6,812 nucleotides of DNA from assembly GCA_040775095.1 (NCBI GenBank), contig JAXGTD010000176.1, forward strand, positions 1 to 6,812, read 5' to 3'. Shown here piece after piece: positions 1-5,721 of this stretch. The position numbers and the translations under genes were made by a program. The stretch comes from JAXGTD01 sp040775095. GTDB taxonomy: Bacteria > Pseudomonadota > Gammaproteobacteria > Chromatiales > Chromatiaceae. Every line of letters begins with the position of its first letter. Position 1 is the first letter of the stretch. Below the pieces are notes generated by a model that was not told the origin of the DNA, made no database searches, and was given only the letters and a program-made list of their open reading frames with translations.

Positions 1-1833
1 GATGGACTTGGCGTTGCCGCTGGCCGTGGCGGCGAGATCCAGGGCGGCGGCGTAGGTGCTTAGGCTGCGCGTGATGTCGTCGTCGAGCCCCTTCAGCCGG
101 AAGAACACCTCGTCTGGGAGGTGCTCGTCGCGGAAGCGCGGCGGCTCGAAGGGCTGGATGAAGTAGATGTAGAAGTCCCGTGGCGGCTGGGCCGTCGGCC
201 GGTCGTTGGGCGCGCCGAAGAAGAGGTAGCCGATGCGCTCGACGCGCCGCTCCTGCCACTCGATCTGGTACTGCCAGATCTGGAAGCCGGAGACGTAGGT
301 GGTCTCATCGGTCCGCTCCATGAGCTGGCGGATGGCGCTGAAGTAGGCGCGGTCCAGGGCGTCGTCGGAGAGGGCATCGGCGCGGGTGTCGATCTGGGCG
401 TCGTAGTCGATGTCCTTCTTGAGGTCGAGGTAGTACTGCTCGGTGTCCGGGGCCTTGGAGATGAACTGGCCGTTGACGGTCTTCAGGACCTCGCGCAGGC
501 AGGTTACGACCATGCCGAGCAGGTCGGTCGCCGGCTCGCCGCCCATGTCCTCGATGCCGGGCTGGAACAGACAGAGTGTGTCGCGCAGCTCCGCCGCGGT
601 GGCGCCGATGGGAACGTGGATGTCGCCGCCCGTTGTGAGCCGGTGCACCGACAGTGCCGCGATCAGGCGCAGGGCCATGGGCCGGTAGGCAGGGCGGGTG
701 AAAGCCTGCTTGATCCGGCCGGTGAGTACGTCGGAGACCTTGATCACCGGTCCGATGGAGGGATCGGAGCGCAGGACGGAGTTTGAGGTGACGGTCTCCC
801 AGAAGCTGTCGTAGCTGATCAGGCCGGGCCGATCGTCGGGGACTTCACTGTCGAGGATGGCTTGGATCTGGTCCCGGATGGTGACCAGGGCGCCACGCTT
901 CTCGGTGAAGACCAGTCGCTCGAAGGTCGCGATGTAGTCGGGGTGCACCGGGAACAGGCGCACGTACTCGTCCATGCGCTCGTTCATCGTGCCGTAGAAG
1001 CGGGCGAACGGGGTGAGGTAGCCGCGGATCTTCTGGTGCTGATCGGCGGTCTTCTTGAGCAGCCGCTCGGACACCACGAAGCTCACGTCCTGGCGGGCGA
1101 GCAGGACCTGGGTGAAGCGGTCCTTGACGCGGCGCAGGCTGTCGGCAACGTGCTCGAACCGACTGCTGTCGAAGACCGCCTCCTGGACGCCGGCGACGAA
1201 GCGAAAGCGCAAGTGTTTGCAGACCTCGCCGATCTCGCGCAGGAAGGAGAGGTCCAGCACCAGCGCGTGGTCCTTGCGGGAGCGCAGGTAGTCGAGGAGC
1301 TCGTCGACGACGAGCAGGACGCCGTGGTCCGGGTAGACCTCGGCGAAGGCGGCCATCATGGCCTCGAAGGCGGCCTTGTTGTTGACGACCTGGTCCGCCG
1401 GCGGGAAGTCGTAGTCCACGCCGATTTGGTCCAGGAACTGCGTCAGCTCTCCCGTGACCATATCCCGCAGCGACATCTCGCTGGAGATCTCAAAGCGGTG
1501 GACCTTGAACTTGCCGGCGATGCCCTCGGCCGCCTCGGCCACCTTGGGGTGGCGCAGCATGGGCCGATAGCTGGCATCTTCAGCGACCAGCGAGAGCACC
1601 GACATCAGGTGCGATTTACCGGTGCCGTAGTTGCCAACGACGAGCAAGCCCTGGTGGTCGACGGCGACGTCGAACGAGAGCTGCGGGATCATCACCCGGG
1701 TGATGCGCTCGGCCATCTCGTCGGAGATGACGTACGTCGAGAGGAGTTTCTTACCCTCTCCGGGGCGCTTGATATGGTGCAGCTCGATCGTCTTCTCGAT
1801 CGGCTCGAACTGGATGAGATCTCCGTAGCGCAT
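1..1833 (-). CDS. brxC: BREX type 3 P-loop ATPase BrxC/PglY (DUF6079 type), N-terminal part, cut by window edge
   Basis: This minus-strand frame runs open for 611 codons from ATG 1831-1833 to base 1, so the C-terminal part lies outside the window; family members are often around 1,200 residues. The N-terminus MRYGDLIQFEPIE is characteristic of DUF6079 proteins, the BrxC/PglY of type 3 BREX. A Walker A motif, GNYGTGKS, lies at residues 67-74. A Walker B, VLLVVDE, lies at about 172-178, followed by an ATPase-like segment ending near residue 300. GAGGA sits just upstream of the ATG as a ribosome-binding site. BrxC is an essential large ATPase of BREX, which blocks phage replication and marks host DNA by methylation; its exact biochemical role is unsettled. 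The gene follows brxF after an 82-base gap filled by paired palindromes. No frameshift or internal stop is seen. The family call rests on the N-terminal signature, the P-loop and the gene order; an unrelated DUF6079 ATPase is the main alternative. Confidence 0.9.
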   Translation of the reverse strand, partial: MRYGDLIQFEPIEKTIELHHIKRPGEGKKLLSTYVISDEMAERITRVMIPQLSFDVAVDHQGLLVVGNYGTGKSHLMSVLSLVAEDASYRPMLRHPKVAEAAEGIAGKFKVHRFEISSEMSLRDMVTGELTQFLDQIGVDYDFPPADQVVNNKAAFEAMMAAFAEVYPDHGVLLVVDELLDYLRSRKDHALVLDLSFLREIGEVCKHLRFRFVAGVQEAVFDSSRFEHVADSLRRVKDRFTQVLLARQDVSFVVSERLLKKTADQHQKIRGYLTPFARFYGTMNERMDEYVRLFPVHPDYIATFERLVFTEKRGALVTIRDQIQAILDSEVPDDRPGLISYDSFWETVTSNSVLRSDPSIGPVIKVSDVLTGRIKQAFTRPAYRPMALRLIAALSVHRLTTGGDIHVPIGATAAELRDTLCLFQPGIEDMGGEPATDLLGMVVTCLREVLKTVNGQFISKAPDTEQYYLDLKKDIDYDAQIDTRADALSDDALDRAYFSAIRQLMERTDETTYVSGFQIWQYQIEWQERRVERIGYLFFGAPNDRPTAQPPRDFYIYFIQPFEPPRFRDEHLPDEVFFRLKGLDDDITRSLSTYAAALDLAATASGNAKSI

Positions 1834-1857
1834 GCGTTCCTCGCGTTCCTCGTCTGA

Positions 1858-1916
1858 AGGAGCGGGGGCGTCTCGCCCCCGGAATGGGAGTTTCGGGGCG
1901 GGACGCCCCGGCTCCT
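1858..1916. repeat. Pair of opposed GC-rich palindromes (REP/BIME-like) between brxF and brxC
   Basis: Two short hairpins face each other. The left has a 7-bp perfect stem (1864-1870 with 1874-1880, loop TCT). The right has a 7-bp perfect stem (1894-1900 with 1904-1910, loop GGA). The two units are also inverted copies of one another: 1858-1879 pairs with 1895-1916 over 22 positions with two mismatches. Each unit carries a GGAGC-type foot outside a GGGGCG...CGCCCC core, the layout of a REP element, and the pair resembles a BIME. The right end reaches into the brxF stop codon (TGA at 1918-1916). Neither strand has a T-run after the stem, so it is not a standard intrinsic terminator. Confidence 0.75.
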
Positions 1917-2389
1917 CAGGTCTGGATGTAAAACGGGACGACGCCATCGAGGGCGTTGTCCCGGTGCTCCGGATGGCTGGTCTCGGCGTAGGTAAGACGC
2001 GGTGCGCCGCTACCTTGCCGATGCTCCCCGGGCCATGCCACGACCACACGCCGGGCGTGGGCCAGGCGCTTGAGCAGGTCGAGCGGGTTGATCGTAAGCG
2101 TGTCGTCGAACAGCAGCTCGATGTTGTCGACCAGCAGTAGGTCGCCGCTGGCATGCTCGTCCGCGATCTCGCGCAGGAGGTTGCCGGCCTGAAGTCGGCG
2201 TTGTTTGTTGGGGAGCTTGGAGAGCCGCGTCCCCAGCTCCAGGCCGAGATTCATCACCGAGACATGGACTTGGTCGGCAAGTCCCGAGAGTAATGCGGTC
2301 TTCCCGCAGCCGGGTGGTCCGACCAGCAGGATCAGCTTGCTGTGCAGGGGGCCGACCTCGTCGATCAGTTGTTTCAAGCGTGGGAGCAT
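1916..2389 (-). CDS. brxF: BREX type 3 small P-loop protein BrxF
   Basis: This is a 157-residue single-domain P-loop NTPase, a length that matches BrxF, the small ATPase that defines type 3 BREX. Walker A is GPPGCGKT at residues 24-31. The stretch GDLLLVDNIELLFD at 82-95 supplies a Walker B with D88 in the IELLFD context typical of the family. The region VMNLGLELGTRLSKLP (45-60) and a C-terminal LTYAETSHPEHR segment also agree with BrxF as I recall it. Start ATG 2387-2389 has AGGAAG nine bases upstream. The stop is TGA at 1916-1918. The gene begins 13 bases after the HTH gene ends, so the two are very probably co-transcribed, with brxC downstream. The cellular role of BrxF is not well defined; it is probably a cytoplasmic ATPase partner of the large BREX components. 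A generic AAA-like ATPase is the fallback call. Confidence 0.88.
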   Translation of the reverse strand: MLPRLKQLIDEVGPLHSKLILLVGPPGCGKTALLSGLADQVHVSVMNLGLELGTRLSKLPNKQRRLQAGNLLREIADEHASGDLLLVDNIELLFDDTLTINPLDLLKRLAHARRVVVAWPGEHRQGSGAPRLTYAETSHPEHRDNALDGVVPFYIQT

Positions 2390-2402
2390 GGCGAGTGGCT
2401 TC

Positions 2403-2660
2403 CTATCCTGGCTTTCCAGTGGCGTCGTCGGACTGATCGTCGCCTTGGGACCTTGTGGTGGGCTCGGCGAGGCGTTCGCCGCTTTGGCGCCTGATCCATT
2501 CGTCGATGTCCGCGCGAGAAAAGCGCCAGGTCCCGCCGACCTTGAAGGCGGGGATCTTCTTGGCGCCAGCGAGGCGATAGATGGTTCGATCTGTCACCTT
2601 CAAGTACTCCGCGACCTCTTTGAGGGTCAGGATCTCGCCTTCAGTGTTGGCAGCTGGCAT
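2403..2660 (-). CDS. Excisionase/MerR-type helix-turn-helix DNA-binding protein, first gene of the BREX operon
   Basis: This 85-residue protein has one winged helix-turn-helix of the excisionase family (HTH_17 type). The segment LTLKEVAEYLKVTDRTIYRL at residues 11-30 is the helix-turn-helix. KIPAFKVGGTWRFSRADIDEWI (about 35-56) is the wing and following helix, with the conserved W-R-F. The last 25 residues are polar and probably disordered. Start ATG 2658-2660 lacks a strong ribosome-binding site. An out-of-frame ATG lies four bases upstream and opens a seven-codon frame overlapping the start. The stop TAG is 13 bases before brxF. Position at the head of the operon suggests a regulator of the defence genes, but a phage-type excisionase or a BREX accessory DNA-binding subunit would look the same. 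It is not a WYL-domain BrxR-type regulator. Confidence 0.85.
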   Translation of the reverse strand: MPAANTEGEILTLKEVAEYLKVTDRTIYRLAGAKKIPAFKVGGTWRFSRADIDEWIRRQSGERLAEPTTRSQGDDQSDDATGKPG

Positions 2661-2681
2661 ACATGGAGACCAAGATAAGGC

Positions 2682-2722
2682 AGTTCTGGACAGGATAGTG
2701 CAGAATTTTCAAGACCGAAAAT
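2682..2722. promoter_or_regulatory. Candidate operator region upstream of the HTH-brxF-brxC operon
   Basis: Two small inverted repeats sit side by side just upstream of the HTH gene. One is AGTTCTG (2682-2688) facing CAGAATT (2701-2707), spacer 12, with one G-T pair. The other is ATTTTC (2705-2710) facing GAAAAT (2717-2722), spacer 6. They lie 22 to 62 bases before the HTH start codon, where an autoregulatory site or promoter would be expected. On the minus strand TTGGCA (2728-2723) could be a -35 element, but no convincing -10 is correctly spaced from it. Arms this short arise by chance, so the call is tentative. Confidence 0.25.
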
Positions 2723-2813
2723 GCCAAGATGCTCGCGCTTCTGTCGTTGGCGCTGGCTGGGGGCTCTCGGATCTGACGAGGTAGGGCGTCGCCTTCCGCG
2801 CCCGAGGTGAACC

Positions 2814-2975
2814 GTGGACATCGAAGCCAGGCTGGACCCGCAGCGCTTCCGCAACAAGAGCCTGCCGATGGCGGCGTTCCCAGGGTTCGTGCTGGAGGCC
2901 TCCGCGAAGCTCCGTTGTGGGGTGCGGGAGTTCGCCGAGATCTACGGTGAGGGGAGCGGCTGGCGCGGCCGCTAG
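2814..2975 (+). CDS. Small hypothetical ORF, possible gene remnant
   Basis: GTG at 2814-2816 opens a 53-codon frame ending in TAG at 2973-2975. GAGGTGA (2804-2810) ends three bases before the GTG, a good ribosome-binding sequence at short spacing. Third codon positions are overwhelmingly G or C, as in the real genes here, which favours past or present coding. The peptide begins VDIEARLDPQRFRNKSLPMA, contains FPGFVLEASAKLRCGVREFA, and shows no motif I recognise. The frame stays open after the TAG to 3126 but with poorer codon use. This could be a truncated 5' end of a gene lost at the island boundary, a genuine small protein, or chance in GC-rich DNA. No function is proposed. Confidence 0.25.
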   Translation: MDIEARLDPQRFRNKSLPMAAFPGFVLEASAKLRCGVREFAEIYGEGSGWRGR

Positions 2976-3047
2976 CCGCTGGCAGAAGCTGCACGTCGCC
3001 GCGGCCAGCGCTTTCCCAATTGCTCCGTCTTCTACCGCTATCCCACC

Positions 3048-3085
3048 GGGGTACGCAATGCGGGAAATCCGCCGCTGCATACCCC
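3048..3085. repeat. Imperfect hairpin in the BREX-tig gap
   Basis: GGGGTA (3048-3053) pairs with TACCCC (3080-3085). After one mismatch GCA (3055-3057) pairs with TGC (3076-3078). After a two-base bulge GCGG (3060-3063) can pair with either CCGC copy (3069-3072 or 3072-3075). No T-run follows on either strand, so it is not an ordinary intrinsic terminator. It could be a repeat fragment or a structured part of a transcript. Confidence 0.4.
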
Positions 3086-3286
3086 GAAAAATCCTGGGAA
3101 TTCGCCGGTGAGACAATCCGATCGCTAACAGCGGGGCGCCATAGAACGGAGAATATCGCACGGTAAGCCAGGCAGGGGAGCCCTGAATCCCGATTCGCTC
3201 GACATCATCGTGCGAGACCTGGCCGCTGCGGCGCTCGTGGAGCGGCGTGATCTCCAGGCTCATCTGACATTGGGCAAGGCTCTACC

Positions 3287-3315
3287 TGGATGCGCGGCGT
3301 CGTCGGCGGTATACT
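3287..3315 (+). promoter_or_regulatory. Candidate sigma-70 promoter for tig
   Basis: TATACT at 3310-3315 matches the -10 consensus at five of six positions. The corresponding -35 (TGGATG, 3287-3292, 17-base spacer) is weak. Transcription would start near 3322, giving a leader of about 40 bases. That leader includes a small hairpin (GATGC 3329-3333 with GCATC 3339-3343) and the AGGAG ribosome-binding site at 3349-3353, eight bases before the tig ATG. No heat-shock (sigma-32) promoter pattern was found here. Confidence 0.4.
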
Positions 3316-3361
3316 TCGTCTCTTTTGCGATGCTTACGGCATCAAGATAGGAGACGACTAG

Positions 3362-4654
3362 ATGCAAGTGTCCGTGGAGCCTGGCGAGGGCCTTGTGCGG
3401 CAGATGAAGGTGGATCTGCCGCCCGATGAGATCGAGCGCGAGGTCGATAAGCGCCTGCAGAGCTTCGGCCGATCGGCCCGGCTGCCAGGCTTCCGACCTG
3501 GAAAGGTGCCAATGAAGATCCTGCGCCAGCGCTTCGGCGAGGGGGTTCGCGGCGAGGTCTTCGGTGAGCTGGTGCGTGACACCTATGTGAAGGCGATCGC
3601 CCAGGAGCAACTCAGTCCCGCCGGCATGCCCGATATCGAGCCCGATATCGACCAGGCCGCCGGACGCTACAGCTATACGGCACGCTTCGAGATTCTGCCG
3701 CGGATCGAGCTCGGCTCTCTGGCCGGAAAGACGATCACGCGACCGGTGGCATCGGTCTCCGACGACGACCTGGACGCGATGATCGAGCGGCTTCGCCGGC
3801 AGCGACAGACCTGGGCGAGTGTCGATCGCGCGGCGGCAACCGGGGACCAGGTCACGGTCTCCTTCCAGGGCTCCGTGGACGGAGACCTGTTCGAGGGTGG
3901 CAGCGCCGATGACCTCGTCATCGAGCTGGGCGAGGGGCGAATGCTGCCAGGCTTCGAAGAGCGGCTCGTCGGTGCCGGTGCCGGCGATGAGCGCCTGGTC
4001 GAGATCAGCTTTCCAGATGACTACAAGGCGACGCACCTGGCCGGCAAGCCAGCGCAGTTCGCCGTGCAGATCAAGCAGGTGGCCGAGGCACGGCTGCCCG
4101 CCGTGGATGCGGACTTCGTCAAAGAGTTTGGTGTCGACGATGGTGACCTCGCCCGCTTCCGCGGTGATGTCCGCTCCAACATGGAGCGAGAGCTGCAGCA
4201 GCGAATCGCCGCCCGGGTCAAGAACCAGGTCATGGACGCGCTGATCGAGACCAATCCGATCGAGGTGCCCTCGGTGATGGTGAAGGAGGAGATCAAGGCG
4301 TTGAAGGACCAGGCGCGCGCGAGTGTTGGCGGTGGCTCGTTCGACCTGCCCGATGACCTGTTCGCGGATTCCGCGCGCCGCAGGGTTGCCCTTGGTCTGA
4401 TCGTTGCAGAAGTGGTGAAGCGCCACGATCTTAAGCCTGACGCCGCGCGGGTGCGGGCGGCCGTTGAGGAAATGGCCTCGACCTACGAGTCTGCGCAGGA
4501 AGTGATCGACTACTACTATGCCGACAGGCAACGACTCCACTCCGTGGAGTCGCTGGTGCTGGAGGATCTGGTGGTCGACACGATGTTGCAGGAGGCCGAG
4601 GTGGTTGAGGAAGCGACGAGCTTCGCGGCGTTGACCGAGGCGCCGACGGCATAG
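3362..4654 (+). CDS. tig: Trigger factor, ribosome-associated chaperone and peptidyl-prolyl isomerase
   Basis: This 430-residue protein is full length for trigger factor (about 432 in E. coli). It docks at the ribosomal exit tunnel and shields emerging nascent chains in the cytoplasm. The N-terminal ribosome-binding domain carries GFRPGKVP at residues 43-50, the family signature loop that contacts ribosomal protein L23. An FKBP-type isomerase domain starts near GDQVTVSFQGSVDG (161-174) and runs to about 245. The rest is the helical substrate-cradling C-terminal domain, rich in charged residues and ending in an acidic, alanine-rich tail. ATG 3362 has AGGAG eight bases upstream and the stop is TAG at 4652-4654. 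It heads the tig-clpP-clpX cluster, with a 75-base gap to clpP that shows no terminator, so co-transcription with clpP is likely. Nothing looks broken. Confidence 0.98.
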   Translation: MQVSVEPGEGLVRQMKVDLPPDEIEREVDKRLQSFGRSARLPGFRPGKVPMKILRQRFGEGVRGEVFGELVRDTYVKAIAQEQLSPAGMPDIEPDIDQAAGRYSYTARFEILPRIELGSLAGKTITRPVASVSDDDLDAMIERLRRQRQTWASVDRAAATGDQVTVSFQGSVDGDLFEGGSADDLVIELGEGRMLPGFEERLVGAGAGDERLVEISFPDDYKATHLAGKPAQFAVQIKQVAEARLPAVDADFVKEFGVDDGDLARFRGDVRSNMERELQQRIAARVKNQVMDALIETNPIEVPSVMVKEEIKALKDQARASVGGGSFDLPDDLFADSARRRVALGLIVAEVVKRHDLKPDAARVRAAVEEMASTYESAQEVIDYYYADRQRLHSVESLVLEDLVVDTMLQEAEVVEEATSFAALTEAPTA

Positions 4655-4729
4655 CCAGAGCCGCCGATGCCCCGTTCCCGCGTTGGCATGCGATCCCGTT
4701 TTGCCCACTTCACCGAGGTAGTGCCACAA

Positions 4730-5371
4730 ATGAGCCCAATCATCGCGAGCAGCGACTGGAATCCGCAGGCCCTGGGTCTGGTGCCGATGGTCATCGAGCA
4801 GACCGCCCGTGGCGAGCGGTCGTTCGACATCTTCTCGCGTCTGCTGAAGGAGCGGGTGGTGTTTCTCGTCGGGCCGGTTGACGATCACGTCGCGAACCTG
4901 GTGGTTGCCCAACTGTTGTTCCTGGAGTCCGACAACCCGGACAAGGACATCCACTTCTACATCAACTCCCCGGGCGGATCGGTGACCGCCGGGTTGGCCA
5001 TCTACGACACCATGCGGTTTATACGTCCCGAGGTCAGCACGATGTGTGTCGGTCAGGCGGCGAGCATGGGGGCGCTGCTGCTGGCCGGTGGCGCGCCCGG
5101 CAAGCGCTACTGCCTGCCCCATTCGCGGATGATGATCCATCAGCCCCTCGGCGGTTTTCAGGGCCAGGCCACGGACATCGATATTCACGCCCGTGAGATC
5201 CTCCATATCCGCGACCAGCTCAATCACATCCTGTCGCGTCACACCGGTCAGCCGATTGAAAAGGTGGCCGAGGACACCGAGCGCGATCGGTTCATGGGGG
5301 GGGATGCGGCGGTGGAGTACGGGCTGATCGACCAGGTGTTGCATCAGCGCACTGCTGCCGCAAAGGCGTGA
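4730..5371 (+). CDS. clpP: ATP-dependent Clp protease proteolytic subunit ClpP
   Basis: This is the serine peptidase that forms the double-heptamer chamber and degrades substrates fed in by ClpX or ClpA. With the start at 4730 it has 213 residues. The catalytic triad is S112 in GQAASMGA, H137 in MMIHQP, and D186 in DTERDRFM. INSPGGSVTAG (78-88) is the conserved glycine-rich strand beside the active site. The frame is open upstream to ATG 4667 (21 extra residues), but that part is arginine-rich and unlike ClpP. The sequence MSPIIASSDWNPQALGLVPMVIEQT matches usual ClpP N-termini apart from a few leading residues. GAGG at 4715-4718 is a slightly distant ribosome-binding site for 4730. A run of eight G (5296-5303) follows the D186 codon region. 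Neighbours tig and clpX place it in the standard cluster. Confidence 0.97.
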   Translation: MSPIIASSDWNPQALGLVPMVIEQTARGERSFDIFSRLLKERVVFLVGPVDDHVANLVVAQLLFLESDNPDKDIHFYINSPGGSVTAGLAIYDTMRFIRPEVSTMCVGQAASMGALLLAGGAPGKRYCLPHSRMMIHQPLGGFQGQATDIDIHAREILHIRDQLNHILSRHTGQPIEKVAEDTERDRFMGGDAAVEYGLIDQVLHQRTAAAKA

Positions 5372-5403
5372 TGGGGTTGGCCATCCGCGCCGGAGAGCGG
5401 TGG

Positions 5404-5557
5404 GGGGAAACGCCGATTTCAAGCGTTTGGTGTTCGGGCCATGGAAGGTCTGGCATTTTCAGTCGTCCAAGTGACTGAAAATGGAGCGAATCGGAGTTCG
5501 CGTTTTCGGCTGGCTCTGTGACGCAAGGCCCGGAAGGCAGCGACGCGGCGTTTCCCC
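5404..5557. mobile_element. Foldback element with 12-bp inverted ends, MITE-like candidate
   Basis: GGGGAAACGCCG (5404-5415) is the exact reverse complement of CGGCGTTTCCCC (5546-5557). Both ends are flanked by TGG (5401-5403 and 5558-5560), which could be a 3-base target duplication. Inside lies a perfect 11-bp inverted repeat, CATTTTCAGTC (5454-5464) with GACTGAAAATG (5473-5483), loop eight bases. A third pairing is near TTCGGGCCATG (5434-5444) with CAAGGCCCGGAA (5524-5535), imperfect. Nested symmetric pairings over 154 bases suggest one foldback unit such as a MITE or an ERIC-like repeat. It has no coding capacity. A structured RNA is an alternative. The TGG match is short and could be chance. 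Confidence 0.45.
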
Positions 5558-5603
5558 TGGACTCCACGAGGGTCCCCGCGGCGGTGGCGCGATCGTGACG
5601 CTT

Positions 5604-5626
5604 GCCGCGCGAACCGACCGCGCGGC
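5604..5626. terminator. GC-rich hairpin upstream of clpX, possible clpP terminator
   Basis: GCCGCGCG (5604-5611) pairs perfectly with CGCGCGGC (5619-5626) around a seven-base loop. The following sequence, TTGCCATATT, is only mildly T-rich, so it is at best a weak intrinsic terminator for the tig-clpP transcript. It ends exactly where the candidate clpX -35 begins, so it could separate the two transcription units or lie in a read-through message. Confidence 0.3.
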
Positions 5627-5654
5627 TTGCCATATTACAGAAAACACTTAAGAT
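5627..5654 (+). promoter_or_regulatory. Candidate sigma-70 promoter for clpX
   Basis: TTGCCA (5627-5632) matches the -35 consensus at five of six positions. TAAGAT (5649-5654) matches the -10 at four of six, with a 16-base spacer that is AT-rich in an otherwise GC-rich region. This would give clpX its own leader of about 60 bases and allow expression apart from tig-clpP. Confidence 0.45.
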
Positions 5655-5721
5655 TGGATGCAGCCGGTCGCACAGCCCCCCGCACCGCGTCCTGCCGAAC
5701 GGTCCCCGGAGAACGATCCCT

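Larger units (their letters stand above)
2661..3361. other. Divergent 701-base gap between the BREX operon and tig, probable island boundary
   Basis: The BREX operon reads left and tig reads right from this gap, so it must hold both control regions. I found no tRNA: no GTTCRANNC-like T-arm on either strand. I also saw no integrase, transposase or terminator with a T-run. Contents supported separately are operator-like inverted repeats near 2682-2722, a short plus-strand ORF with a good ribosome-binding site (2814-2975), an imperfect hairpin (3048-3085) and a tig promoter candidate (about 3287-3315). From roughly 3000 to 3170 the base composition is less GC-rich than the flanking genes, which suits a non-coding or decayed stretch. 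The 184-residue minus-strand frame over 2709-3263 lacks a ribosome-binding site and a recognisable domain, so I do not call it. Confidence 0.6.
5372..5721. other. Intergenic region clpP-clpX, 350 bases
   Basis: This gap is long for a clpP-clpX pair. In order it contains a weak stem-loop just after the clpP stop (5381-5403, no T-run), a 154-base foldback with perfect inverted ends (5404-5557), a GC-rich hairpin (5604-5626), and a clpX promoter candidate (5627-5654). The clpX leader follows. Minus-strand frames across the gap lack a ribosome-binding site and any recognised domain, so no gene is called. Confidence 0.7.

Noticed and set aside
862..1857. 331-codon plus-strand open frame, plus the 221-codon frame at 121-786
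   Set aside because: Both are antisense to the continuous brxC frame, which has a P-loop, a family N-terminus and a ribosome-binding site; the plus-strand products look like GC-rich noise.
2709..3263. 184-codon minus-strand frame in the BREX-tig gap
   Set aside because: It has no ribosome-binding site before its ATG, no recognisable motif, and overlaps the candidate operator region; it is not supported as a gene.
2661..3361. tRNA gene as an island attachment site, or a CRISPR array
   Set aside because: No T-arm consensus on either strand and no regularly spaced direct repeats were found.
4667..4729. Upstream in-frame ATG extending ClpP by 21 residues
   Set aside because: The extension is arginine-rich, lacks a good ribosome-binding site and is unlike known ClpP N-termini; the 4730 start gives the family-typical beginning.
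3260..5422. 720-codon minus-strand open frame across tig and clpP
   Set aside because: It is fully antisense to two unmistakable genes. High GC at codon third positions suppresses stops on the opposite strand, and the translation shows no domain.
5601..5640. Heat-shock (sigma-32) promoter before clpX
   Set aside because: CTTGCC occurs twice, but no CCCCAT-type -10 is present at the required spacing; the sigma-70 reading at 5627-5654 fits better.
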